From positions 293,499-357,498 of the forward strand of contig JAGFNQ010000288.1 of assembly GCA_024364735.1 (NCBI GenBank): a stretch of 64,000 nucleotides of DNA, given 5' to 3'. Each line of letters starts with the position of its first letter. The first letter of the stretch is position 1. The notes beneath the pieces are model-generated. The model was not told the origin of the DNA, did no database searches, and saw only the letters and a program-made list of their open reading frames with translations. The translations under genes and the position numbers were made by a program. Shown here piece by piece: positions 1-10,132 of the stretch. This stretch comes from Boesenbergia rotunda (taxonomy: Eukaryota > Streptophyta > Magnoliopsida > Zingiberales > Zingiberaceae).

Positions 1-39
1 ACACTCTCAACACTACAACCCAACAACTACATCAGCTGA

Positions 40-1230
40 TCAGAAATACATGTGGTCATCACCATCTGGAGGAGGAGGAGGAGGTGCCTGATAAGCTAAG
101 TCCCACCGCTGCATCATTGCGAACATGTTGTCCTGGCGACTGATAATCCCATCAACTTTTTCTTCAAGCCGCTGCTCCGTCTGCCGAACATGATGTACAT
201 CCTCACGAATGGTATGCACATCCTCCTGGAGCTGATGGACATCTGCCTGAAGTGTGTGTACATCAGATCGCATCTGGGTGTACTCCGCGCGTGTGACAAG
301 CTCACCCGGCTCCTCATCTGCCTCAGGGATCTCCGGGCGCTCCCTCCAAGCAAAAGCTCCCTGTCTAGACTCAATCCCTACTAAGGACAATTGGCGAATG
401 CCAATTTGATCATAGTCCTTTGACAAGTGTCGCACCTGACCACTGGTGACACGAATGCCAAATCGAAGCCGGAAGAACTCAGTTAACATGTGGCAGAAAG
501 ACATATAGATTTTCCCATTAACACTTGGGAAAAGTGACAAATGGATGCAAACACATACAACGATACATCTATGTCCAGCCGCCTCTCAAAAGTATACATC
601 ATCACTAAGTGAGGCAATCTAATCCTTGCCCTCCCCTTAGTGACAATGGGTAGGATGCACTCTACCACAATCTTATACAGGACATGGCTGGATGGGCTCA
701 TGGGCTTTGCATCAAAAGTACGCTCAGATTCGTGTCTATGCCTTCTAAAGTAGTGAAGATGGATCTGATCAACAGTTACACCTGGGAATTCAAGTGGTTC
801 AACGATGTTTGGAAAGTAGGTGTTTGGATTGTTCGAGGCCCGACACTCCAAAAAACTGGCTAAGATCATGGGTGTGAAAGGAATGGTGACACCCGCTACC
901 TTTGACTCATAAACCTTATTTTCTAAGTCAAGACAAGTTAAATTTGCATAGAACTCCTCGCACAGATCAAGATTAACATCATGCTGACAATATATAAGTT
1001 GTTATATGCCGAAATGAGTAACCATCTCAATAATATGAGGTGCCTTATCTTCAAAATATGCTTTATTGAGATACCGACAGGGTAGTTGGACAAATTCATT
1101 TTCTTCGAATCTCTTTTTGCACTCCCGACTCCTAAATAATGACTCCTCTAGAGCTTGGGGACCTGGTCGGGATGAGCCCTCACCCCTAGACCTCTTAGAC
1201 ACAACCCTAACATCCAAACACATGCATGCA
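40..1230 (-). pseudogene. decayed element-encoded ORF, 'putative plant transposon protein' type
   Basis: Read on the minus strand, three segments form one decayed ORF. It opens around 1230-1002 (SLFRSRECKKRFEENEFVQL), passes an in-frame TAA near 1014 where CAA fits better, and continues through 999-540 (VAGVTIPFTPMILASFLECR). It then shifts frame near 540 into VNGKIYMSFCHMLTEFFRLR and ends near 40. The pattern of a short basic N-terminus, a 'CRASNNPNTYFPN' region, then 'RFGIRVTSGQVRHLSKDYD' resembles the plant-specific transposon protein family (Transposase_32 type) carried by some gypsy elements. The C-terminal part holds four consecutive heptads starting DVH, a clear coiled coil, followed by a run of prolines. 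The nonsense codon and frameshift mark it as dead. The family name is from memory; no partner gag or pol is visible beside it. Confidence 0.45.
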
Positions 1231-1557
1231 CCCCAAGAAACCCCCCCAAAAAGAGAAAATATCAAAGAAAACACACACAAAACAACATATTAGTATCAAT
1301 GCAAAGCCTAAATGGAGAAATGAACCTTAAACACCATACCTCTTTGCCCTTTGCATTATGAGATTTGGAAATCGCGTGGGTTTACTTGAAAAGGGGTTTC
1401 CTACTAACCCTAGAAGTAGATCGGAGTTAGAGAAGGCCTTAGGGAAGATTTTAAGGCTTGAGAGGAGTTTAGGACGCAAGGGGAGTCGAGAGGAGGAGAA
1501 AATCGCCGGTGGAAGTGAGCAAAAACCCTAGATTTTGCTTTCTCGGCGCGCCTTCTC

Positions 1558-1565
1558 TTTTTATA
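1558..1565 (-). promoter_or_regulatory. TATA-box-like motif upstream of the decayed ORF
   Basis: The minus strand reads TATAAAAA here, about 330 bases upstream of the first coding block. A leader containing AAACCCTAG and C/T-rich stretches lies between. It fits a core promoter or LTR promoter for the ORF ending at 40. This is a motif call only. Confidence 0.3.
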
Positions 1566-1576
1566 AAACCCGCGAA

Positions 1577-1669
1577 CCAGTCGACTGCCCCTGGGCCAGT
1601 CGACTGGTTATGAGCGTAATTACATTCTGTGGCCTTTGCCAGTCGACTGGCCTCCAGCCAGTCGACTGG
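1577..1669. repeat. cluster of four CCAGTCGACTGG palindromes
   Basis: The perfect 12-bp palindrome CCAGTCGACTGG occurs at 1596-1607, 1639-1650 and 1658-1669, with an 11/12 copy at 1577-1588. Related copies lie inside the copia LTR at 4147-4158, 4222-4233 and 4241-4252. Each is non-coding and lies close to a presumed promoter or LTR region. Confidence 0.8.
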
Positions 1670-2289
1670 TGTCTGATTTCAATTTTTCAGTCCGGATTTC
1701 AGAATTGCCTAACTAATTTCACAAATTTCTAAAAATTCTGAAATCTTGTAGGGGTATATGTGGATCCTATATTTACTTGGGAAAAATATAATTTTAGTCA
1801 ATGTCATTCCAAATCCCAAGTTTGGTACAAACTCCGAGTTTCACAAAACAATATTATAAAACTCTTCCCAAAAGTTCTAGTTTGGACCTCACCTTACTGC
1901 TACTTCCCATAATCATCCATAGTCCATTCATAGCATCAAGTTATATGGTATTTAGGCATTAAAATCGATTTCTCTTAATTAAAATCTTAATTTCATCTTT
2001 TTCTTTATAATCCTCCCTTAAGTGTGCCAACTCTCTAGGATTAAGACTACCCCTTAGCCTTTTAAACCTCTTGGCACATCCTATAGTCTTTTTCAATCCC
2101 CTAGAAGGAAACCACCTGAGATCCATTGACCATGGATCCTACTTTGACTTCCAGAGCTCTCCCTTGAGCTCCTAGCCCTAATTACCTCCCTTGGTAATTC
2201 TTCGGCAAGAGCTAGACCACACCGATGCTCTTCCGATGCCTCTTGACCTTACACTATTATTCTCTTAACCTTATAGACCTTTTCCTTGG
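1670..2289. other. no gene recognised
   Basis: This is moderately AT-rich sequence between the decayed ORF and the copia gag. It probably belongs to the internal region of the copia element read on the minus strand, but no conserved coding frame was recognised. Confidence 0.4.
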
Positions 2290-3706
2290 TCAAGTTCTTT
2301 TCTTTTCTTTTCTTTTAAATGACTTTTCCTTGTCATTTTTCACTTTCTCTCTACCATAGTTATAGGGCATCCTTGAATATGATACTTTATTACCATTAGC
2401 CCTTCTAGAATGGTATCCTAAACCCGGCCTACCATTCCTATGATTTCTCTCTTTTGAAATCATGTTCACATCCTTGGCCCCTTGAATAACTCTTCCTAGG
2501 TTTCTTTCCAATCGATCAAGTTTTGCTCTTAAAACTTGATTTTCCTTTTCTAGCTTCCTAACCTTAGGATCACTAGATCCAGTTTGATCATTTCTAGGTT
2601 TGCCTATTTTTCTAGGCATGTTTCTTCCTTCCTTGGAATTTGTTCCTTGGTCCTTGTTCCTAGATTTCCTAGACTTATCATGAAATACGGAATTCTTGGT
2701 GTTTTGACATACAGAATTGTTTCTATCATGATATTTAAAGCCAAAAACACGCATGGGCACACAACTACTATTAACTCTATCATTCAAACAAACATTTTGA
2801 GCATTTATTGAAAAGTTTGAAGCATGAGTAGAATTAGAGGGTACCTTCCTTACCCTTGGTGCTCCCCCTTGATGAGTGCTCCTTTTTCTTCCTTCTTTCT
2901 CCCATTTCCTAAGGTGCTCCATCTTCTTGAGCTCTTTACCTCTTGGGCATTTTGTGTGATAATGCCCAAGCTCCCCCGCATGTGAAGCACCAAATCCTTT
3001 TCCTTTTGCTTTGAACTTCCTCATTCCTATCACCCATATTAGATTTAAATTGAAAAGATTTGGGCTTAGAAATTACCTCCTTTTTACCTAGTGGACACTT
3101 ATCCTTGTAGTGCCCCTTTTTATTACACCCAAAGCATATGATATGCTCTCTTGACTTAGCTTTGGTGGAGGTGTACATCTTTTCTTGCTCTTGGATGATC
3201 GAGGGTCTCTCCTCCCCCTCAACATTTGAATTTGTCATTTCTTCTTCTTCTTCGAATGGAATGGGTGCTTCTCCACTCACTTCTTCCACTCTTCTTGACA
3301 ATTCAACTTCTTCTTTATCTTTTTCAATACTTGAGTCAATTTCCTCAATCTCGTCCACTCTTAGAGTTGATGTAGGGTTCTTATGGATTTCTTCCAACTT
3401 ATTCCATATTTCGAATGCATTTGAATATTTCCCTATATCACTCAAAATGTGGTTAGGTAACATATTAATCAAAATATTTATTACCTTCTCATTGGCCCTA
3501 GCTTGGTCTTGTTGCTCCTTGGTCCAATACCTAGGGCGAAGCCTCTTGCCATGCTTGTCCTTGGGTATTTCAAATGGGTCTTCAATAGTCATCCTACACT
3601 CCCAATCCATCCCGAGCCACATCTTCATTCTATCTGTCCAATAACCGAAATTTCCATGCTCGTATGATGGTGGTGAGTTGATATCGTCACCCAATTTGTC
3701 TTCCAT
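2290..3706 (-). pseudogene. Ty1/copia gag with two zinc knuckles, frameshifted
   Basis: The minus-strand ORF starts at the ATG near 3706 (MEDKLGDDINSPPSYEHGNF), just inside a primer-binding site and LTR, as expected for gag. The early part contains 'YWTDRMKMWLGMDWE' and 'ILINMLPNHILSDIGKYSNAFEIWNKL', typical of copia gag (DUF4219/UBN2-like). An acidic linker follows. A first zinc knuckle, CFGCNKKGHYKDKC (CX2CX4HX4C), is intact. The second, CFTCGELGHYHTKC, is split between two frames: a run of five C at 2973-2977 on the plus strand should be four, so one added base breaks the ORF. A lysine-rich tail continues to 2290. No protease, integrase or reverse transcriptase follows, so the element is a remnant. 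Confidence 0.75.
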
Positions 3707-3766
3707 GACCCCTTCTCCTCTAGCGAGTGCTCCCTCGGCGGTTAGTCCGATCAAGAGCGGTCCTTT

Positions 3767-3778
3767 GCTCTGATACCA
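3767..3778 (-). other. primer-binding site, initiator Met-tRNA type
   Basis: The minus strand reads TGGTATCAGAGC two bases inside the LTR boundary at 3781. This is the standard copia primer-binding site complementary to the 3' part of initiator methionine tRNA. It sets the element's orientation as minus. Confidence 0.85.
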
Positions 3779-3780
3779 AC

Positions 3781-4723
3781 TGAAGGATCGATTTAGGCGT
3801 GCAGAGGGGGGTGAATGCACTTTCGTGGATCGTTGATCTCTACAGAGTTGTTAGCGCAGCGGAAATAATATGCAAAGGAAATTAAACAATGCTAACAAAC
3901 CAGGTTTACTTGGTATCCACCCCGGTCGGGTGACTAATCCAAGAATCCGTCGGTGGATCACTTCCTGGATAACCTCCGGCTATCACGTGTCGCTCCTTGT
4001 GGGTGGAGAAACTTCACCACAACACCTCGGACGCTTTGTGAACACAATAGACTACTAACCGGCTTTGTCCAAGCAGGTTTCGTCAAGAAAGAAAGGAAGA
4101 AACGAGCCCCTTCAAATAGGGCTCGAATCTGAAACAGCCGCCTGGGGCAGTCGACTGGTCCCACTCAGATTTGACCGTTACAGTACAACGTTCAAATCTT
4201 GCCAGCGTGTTCCAGCCTACACCAGTCGACTGCCCAAATGCCAGTCGACTGGTATCTCCTAAGCCTAGGTTTTCACTCCGAGTACAAGTCTCTCTCGCAC
4301 TCAAACCCTTCCGGCTTAACCCCTGAGTACAATCCCACATACTCAGACCCTTACAACCCAGTTGACTCTTCACCAGCAGCCTTGACTGTTGCCTTCACGC
4401 CCTCTTCATCTTCGGCCCTCGTCCCTCGGATGCGCATGCAAGCCTCCAGCTTGTTTCCATGCCACCCTTCACGTACGCCTCGAAGTCCGCGTCCCTCGGC
4501 TCATCATCCCTGCTATCCAATGGTCCCTTGGATGCGCACGTAAGCCTCCAGCTTACCTCCATGCCATCCTTCACCTGAAGACGTCAACCAAGTCCATGCG
4601 TACCTGTACACCTGCACACTCATGTACACATGTGAGAACAACACAAACCCTAACTTGACCATATTGCTCACACATCAAAATATCATAATCCTCCAGATCA
4701 TCTCAGGGCCGATTGCCCCAACA
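3781..4723 (-). mobile_element. Ty1/copia 5' LTR (943 bp)
   Basis: Read on the minus strand this begins TGTTGGGGCAATCGGCCCTG at 4723 and ends CTTCA at 3781, next to the primer-binding site. It holds three CCAGTCGACTGG-type palindromes. It lies inside the end of a Tat-type LTR (resuming at 4724), so it is the younger insertion. The second LTR is not visible in the window. Confidence 0.75.
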
Positions 4724-4802
4724 CGAGATATGCGTTCAGACTCGGTGGACCCAGACAGTTTTCTCGTTCCACGTGTCAACCCTGGGATGTTCAACCCTAT
4801 CA
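4724..4802 (-). repeat. truncated 3' LTR start of Tat element 1
   Basis: The plus strand ends TTCAACCCTATCA at 4802, matching the outer end of the 5' LTR at 10120-10132. Only about 79 bases remain before the copia LTR interrupts it. The polypurine-rich minus-strand sequence just above 4802 (TTGAAGGGAAGACTTG) could be the polypurine tract. Confidence 0.55.
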
Positions 4803-5350
4803 CAAGTCTTCCCTTCAAGTCTAATCGAAGGAAGTGTGACTGACTGATTAGATCAGTGGTGTAACGAACAGAAATTATGCATTTGTGGGTCCATATATCC
4901 ATTACTTCTTCATTGGCGGCTTGTCGGGTTCGAAGAATTGAAACATTCGTCCCTTGGCTCGAGGCAATCCCTTTGAGTTAGTCCAAAAGACTTCTGCGAA
5001 TTTCAAGGTGTAGAAATGATAGCTGTCTATAATCCATTAAAGGCGCATGTGGTCTCTTAATAGCGACAAAATCCCTTCGCGAATACGCCTTTGCCACGTG
5101 TTAAGACTTTTTTCTTTGTGATCTCCTCCTGATACGCGTTGCAGGGTCATATTAAACGGCAACCTCGAAAGCGGTGATGCCTCGAGATGAACGTTCATCA
5201 CCATCCACGTGCCTTGCCTCTATTGTACGCACGAGGGCGGCTTCTCTTTATAAAAAGGGGAGGCAAAAACGTTCGTCCGCCTTCTGGCATCGTCGATTAG
5301 CAGCATTTGTGGGTTTCGTTCTCGTCTTCTCTTTCTAAGGATTCTTCCCT
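4803..5350 (+). promoter_or_regulatory. upstream region and TATA box of the Tat antisense ORF
   Basis: TATAAAA occurs at 5249-5255 on the plus strand within TCTTTATAAAAAGGGG. It lies about 100 bases upstream of the ATG at 5351 of the antisense ORF. The position is that of a core promoter on the strand opposite to the retrotransposon's own transcript. The rest of the region shows no ORF. Confidence 0.5.
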
Positions 5351-7778
5351 ATGCGTAAGTCTTCTCTTCACTTTCACCTCCTTCCTTCAAACCCCATGGG
5401 TAAGGAGAGCAAGAAGGATCATGGTAGGAAGGGGACATCGGAGAAGGAATACCAACTAGAGTGGTACGAGTCCACTTCTTCTAGGGTTAAATCGGAAACC
5501 CTCCGAGCTGCCTACGAGGCCTACAACATTCCGGCCGAAATGGAGGTAGAAGTTCTTAGGGTGGATCAATCACCCGTGGAACCCCCCTTAGAATTCTTCA
5601 CTTTCTTCCTAGAGCAGGTAGAGTTAGGACTTCGTTTCCCTCTCCCCCCCTTTCTTCATGAGCGTTTCTTCTTATTTTGACATTCCCCTTCATCAGATGA
5701 CCACAAACGCCTTCGCCTAGATGGGCGGGGTGTTTATCATTTTCAAACTCTTTGACATTCCTTTAACCTCGCGCTTCTTTCATTTTTTCTTTATCCCTAC
5801 CATGGCGTCCAAGGGGGCCTTTAGTTTCACGGCCCGCCCCAGCCATAAGTTTTTAGGCGGCTTTCCTTCCTCCCACAAGGAATGGAAGGAGCATTTTTTC
5901 TTTATTTGCCTACTCCAGCGCCCTTTAGCCCCGTTCACTGGAGGGAAAGCCTGCCAACCCCTCTGGAGCTAGGAGACTTCCAATAGAACCCGGGCTATCA
6001 ACGTGCTAGGAGCCTTCTGTCAGACATGGAATTTAGCGGCCCCGGGCTAGTACAAAGTGATGAACTCATGTACCAAGTAGGGCCCAGCCCTAAAGTCGTC
6101 AGCCTTAGCCCTCACCTTGGTAAGTTTATCTTTTTACAAACGCTTGTTAATTCTAACTGATGTTTTTGTCTTGTTTGTGCATTGCAGAGGACATCATGTT
6201 GTCCAGGGTAATGAACCGGCTCATTAAATGGGAGGAGGCCAACGAACAGGCCTTGGCCCCTCCCCCAACTTCTACTGACTTACCGACTGACTCGACCGAG
6301 AGTCCGGAGGAGGCTACTGAGCAATTCGGCGAGCACGAGACACCGGAGCAGATAAAGGCACCAGCAGCGACCGGGCCATCCACCGACCAAGGGACCCCGG
6401 GGCTGCCTGGTGCCCAAGAGGCCGACCTGCCTCTCGTCATCATTGAGACAGGAGAGAATAAGGAAAAGTCGGCACCCCCGGTCGAAGTCTTGATACTTAA
6501 ATCATCGAGGAAGCTGAAGAGGAAGCGCCTCGATAAGCAGTCGGCAACCAGGAGGAGGTTGTGGCGCTTTACGCTCCGCGAGCTCCCCACTATCCCTGAG
6601 GAGAAGGACTTGTCAGTTCCCGACGATGAGGGCACAATGCCCCTGTCCAAGCACTTCAAGGAGGCGCCCACTTCCACGGCAGGACTTCAAACTGCCCCGG
6701 CCGCCTCAACCAACGCCTCGATCGCCGGAAAAGGCAAGGAGGCGGTGCACGACGAACCTCGCACGACAAGCGTGGGCTCGCGCCGGAAGGCCTAGGCGGT
6801 GAAGAAGGCAGCTTCCAGGGGACAGCGACCGGTGCAATTGAAGGCCACCTCCCTCGAGAGCCGCGGTTCCGAGGGAGTGTCCATCTCGGAGGAGGATATC
6901 TTAGGCCCCAATGACACCCCAGGCCCCTCGACAGTGCCCCCCGAGGATCTCGCCATCCAGCGCGTCCTCCTATTCGATGACACGTCCTCTACGCAGATCG
7001 GATATGATTCACCGAAGGGCCTGGATGAGTCAGTCGGGCCTCTAGCCAAACTGCACAAGTTTTTGCTACAGGTAATCATATTTTACTCCTGTTATCTTTG
7101 CTTATATCTTCTAACCCTTGTTTTTCCTGGTTGTAGGTTGTGCATGACTGTGTTGCTGCGGGCCACCAGCTGTACTCTAGGAGGGAGACTGAAGCCCTAC
7201 TTCGGTGAGTAGCCGAGGCCGTGGCAGAGGCTGGCCGAGCCCGCGAGGCAGGCTACATGCAGTTGGAGGTCAGCAGGGCCCTAAGGGTGAAGGTGGAGCA
7301 CTGCCTGGACACCCTACTAGCCTTAGAAGAAGCCTTGAACGACTCTCGCATACGGGAGCGCTTGATGTCGGAGAGGGCCGCTGCCCTCTCAAATGACCTG
7401 CGCAACATGACCAAAGAGCGGGATCAAATCCGGGCCCGGGAGAAGAAGCTGTCAGGGGATGTCCAACTTCTGGAGTCCTCCACAGAAGCTCTAAATGGTC
7501 GGATACAAGACCAAGCGCACGAGCTAGCCCACAAAGAATCTATGATAAAGGATGCCGCTATCCACATGACCGACCTCCAGGAGGACGTCGCCCAGGGCCA
7601 GTCAGAAGTCTCGGCCACCTCAAAGAGGCTCAAGGAGGCATTGGAAGACAGAGACCCAATGTCCTCTGAGGTGACCCGGTTGAAGGTTGCTAAGGATGAA
7701 GTCGAGGTTGCATTGCAGAACTATAAGGCTGACAAGGCATCTCACCCGAGACTCGCAGTACTTCTGCCTAAGCTTTGA
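5351..7778 (+). pseudogene. Tat antisense ORF copy 1 ('putative gypsy type transposon' / Transposase_28 type)
   Basis: The N-terminal part (5351-5972) reads LRAAYEAYNIPAEMEVEVLR ... PPLEFFTFFLEQVELGLRFPL, then DIPL and KGAFSFTARPSHKFLGGFPS, which I recognise as the plant 'putative gypsy type transposon' domain. A middle acidic/proline-rich part (6188-7071) and a long C-terminal coiled coil (7137-7778, e.g. RLMSERAAALSNDLRNMTKE) follow. Introns are suggested at 6120-6187 (GTAAGT...TTGCAG) and 7072-7136 (GTAATC...TTGTAG). The copy is broken by stops at about 5678, by TAG at 5718 and 6793, by TGA near 7206, and by a frame change near 5680. It runs opposite to gag. Its function is unknown; Tat antisense ORFs are known only as conserved passengers. 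Confidence 0.65.
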
Positions 7779-7784
7779 CTGCTC

Positions 7785-9312
7785 GGTGTCCACAGTCTCA
7801 ACCAGCCTGTGTCTCCCGACCCACTGATCCTTCCCGAGGTGAAGGTCCTTTCCCCGGGTTGGAGCCGGGCTCCCTTCTTTCAGCCCGAGGAGCAGCTGGA
7901 GGGAGGACTTCGGATGGTTCCTTGCAACGGGCGTATTGTGCCTCCTCCACATTAACGTGTTTGACGAAACGTCCCAGCAGGTCGTCAAAACTGGCGGGAG
8001 GCTTCTTTACCAAGGATCAGAAAAAGTCCCTCTCCGCAAGTCCTTGGGTGCAAGCGCTGACAAGTATCTCAGACGTGGCGCTGGGCACGTTTGGCCAGGA
8101 TGGCATTTCCCCGCGGATTGGATATCGCGGGGAAATCCACGGGTTTGGGGAGGTATTATCGGGTTTGGATTGGGTTCGGGGATTTTTAAAAATCCCCGAA
8201 ATAGATTGGGGCGGGTATGGGATGCTATCTCCATCCCCGAACCCGCCCCGATATTTTTAATAATAATAAAATATTAATAATTATTAAAATAATTTAATAA
8301 TATTAATATTAAAGATGTGTGAAATCCTAATGAGTATCGCTCACTAGTCACTCGCCGCCTCCCACAAGTTGGAAATCCTATTGTGTTTTACAACCATGCT
8401 TGGGAAATCCCATTTTTTTTTAACTTGGAAAAAAATGGATATTTCAAGTGGGGATGGGGACGGGGATGGAGATTTACTCCCGTGGGTTCGGGGACGGGGA
8501 TTCCCGATTAAGTAGAGGCGGGATGGGGACGGGTTCGGGGATGGAGATTTACTTCGGGGACGGGTATGGGGACGGCAAACCCGTCCCCGACCCGCCCCAT
8601 TGTCATCCCTACTCTGTTGAACCGCTGGATGTACTCCTTAAGCGGCTCCTTTGGCTTCTGCTTGAGGGCGAACAAATTGAGGGCCGTCTTCTGATAACGA
8701 CGGCTACTAGCAAAGTGGTGGAGGAAGACGGTTCTAAATTCTGCAAAGGAGTTGATGGAACCGAGTGGTAGCCTTTGGAACCACCGTTGGGCTGCTTCAG
8801 ATAGGGTGTTCAAGAACACCCGACACTTTACACCGTCAGTGTATTGGTGCAAGAGTGCAACGTTCTCGAACTTACAGACATGATCCACCGGGTTTGTTTT
8901 CTCGTTATATTCGGGGATCCCCGGCCCTCGGAATTGCTTCGACATGGAGTCCTCAACAATCTCTGATGAGAAGGGCGTAGAGGGAATTTTGTGAGAGGCC
9001 TTAGGTTCCTCTCTTCTTCCTTGTCCTTCCTCATGCTTCTGAGCGCTGGAGGCTACAGAGTGGATCTTCTCGATATCCCCAGGAGAGTCTTCGGGGACCT
9101 GGGGTTGCTCCGTCTCGTCGGCCCACTGGTGTGACAGATCTCCACGAGTGCGAGACGGAGACTCTGGGGATCTCCTCTTGCGCAAGAGCCCCTTGTTGCG
9201 AGGTCGATTGTTCGACTTGGTGTTGCTCGAGCGCTTCTTTGATGACGTTAGCCACCAAGCGATCTAGTTCCTCCCTAGTAAGAACAATGGGTTGTCCTTC
9301 TTATCCTGCCAT
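7785..9312 (-). pseudogene. Tat-type gag (Retrotrans_gag domain), interrupted
   Basis: Minus-strand reading gives VLTREELDRLVANVIKEALE near 9260, a basic and acidic spacer, then the Retrotrans_gag core at 8860-8620: VKCRVFLNTLSEAAQRWFQR, INSFAEFRTVFLHHFA, LNLFALKQKPKEPLKEYIQR. At FNRV the frame is broken by a G-rich insertion (8097-8611). The gag resumes below 8096 as EILVSACTQGLAERDFF, a TGA stop, then KKPPASFDDLLGRFVKHVNV near 7950. A stop also lies near 9305 and a frameshift near 9180. It is nonfunctional. The same domain order is seen in the gag at 26111-27137. Confidence 0.75.
8097..8611. mobile_element. G-rich terminal-inverted-repeat element inserted in gag
   Basis: The right end on the minus strand reads TAGGGATGACAATGGGGCGG, and the left end on the plus strand reads AGGATGGCATTTCCCCGCGG. 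The ends are therefore imperfect inverted repeats, and the body is rich in GGGGATGGGGACGG runs around an AT-rich core. It splits the gag ORF between FNRV and EILVSA. No clean target-site duplication was found. A related copy lies at about 13650-13982. It resembles non-autonomous plant DNA elements with AGGGATGGCAATGGGGCGGG ends. Confidence 0.55.
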
Positions 9313-9343
9313 CAGTGCTCCTTCAGGTGCTTTGTTGGGATTT

Positions 9344-9359
9344 CCCATAGACGGCGCCA
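9344..9359 (-). other. primer-binding site of Tat element 1
   Basis: The minus strand reads TGGCGCCGTCTATGGG a few bases from the LTR end. This is the common gypsy-type primer-binding site sequence TGGCGCCGTCTGTGGG with one change. Confidence 0.75.
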
Positions 9360-9363
9360 AATT

Positions 9364-10132
9364 TGTTCCGGAAGGAATCAACGTTGACGGCACGTCACCG
9401 AAGTTCAACCCACATGGATGCCGAAGGGAGGAGAGGAACGTCGCGCCCTGTGAGATCAACACGAGCGTTAGGGGAACACATCGGAGGTTGTCCGACGGAG
9501 CCCACTCCGACGCTCAAGTCAGTGTCTCGATGGAGATGGAGAAAGGTGTAAGACAAGAAAGAAAGTACGAAAAGTCGAGAATGCTTAACCCCCCTACCAG
9601 AGGGGTGAACTAGCTTTTATACCTACGACGGCAGACTGGGTGTCCCTTTTGACCGGTGCCACGTCTCCGTGATTCATGCCACGTCCTCCTCCCCTTTTGG
9701 CGATTACTGGATAATCTTTGAAACGATCTAAGCCGTCATTATATTTGGACCCGTTGAGACATTTAAGGGTTGTGGTAATTCCGTGCCAGCGGGGATGCTT
9801 ATCCATAGATCCGCGAGGGAGGGGGAAAATCGTTATGTGATGTCGAAGGTAGCTTGGGCTCCGCCTCCACAAGGGGGTCTCGGGGTCTTCTGGCCGGGGT
9901 GATCGCGGGTGTTATAGCTCCCGAGATGGTCTCGGGCCCCCACCTCCCGGGGTGATCCCGGGAGGGATCTTCTGGTTGACTCCCCAGGACTTGTCTCCCG
10001 AGGGGGACCCTAGAAGCTCCCCTTCTCGAGAGTGTCTCGAGGGCTCTGAAAAAGGGGTCCCTACGATTCATTGTCTGTTGCCATAAAGCTTCTTCATCCC
10101 ACATGTCTACCACGGGCTATTCAACCCTATCA
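9364..10132 (-). mobile_element. Tat element 1 5' LTR (769 bp)
   Basis: On the minus strand it begins TGATAGGGTTGAATAGCCCG at 10132 and ends CTTCCGGAACA at 9364 beside the primer-binding site. It shares blocks with LTR remnants at 12538-12785 and 21915-22349, for example the region reading ACGCTCGTGTTGATCTC followed by GGGCG and the GGGGGGTTAAGCATTCTC block. Confidence 0.75.

Larger units (their letters stand above)
4724..10132 (-). mobile_element. Tat-lineage Ty3/gypsy element 1, pol-deleted
   Basis: On the minus strand this has a 5' LTR at 9364-10132, a primer-binding site at 9344-9359, gag at about 7785-9312 (interrupted), an antisense ORF at 5351-7778 and the start of a 3' LTR at 4724-4802. 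The gag end and the antisense ORF end are only a few bases apart near 7780, so protease, reverse transcriptase, RNase H and integrase are entirely missing. Gag-pol followed by an antisense ORF before the 3' LTR is the known layout of Tat-lineage elements such as RIRE2 and Grande. The 3' LTR is cut by the copia insertion. Confidence 0.7.
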
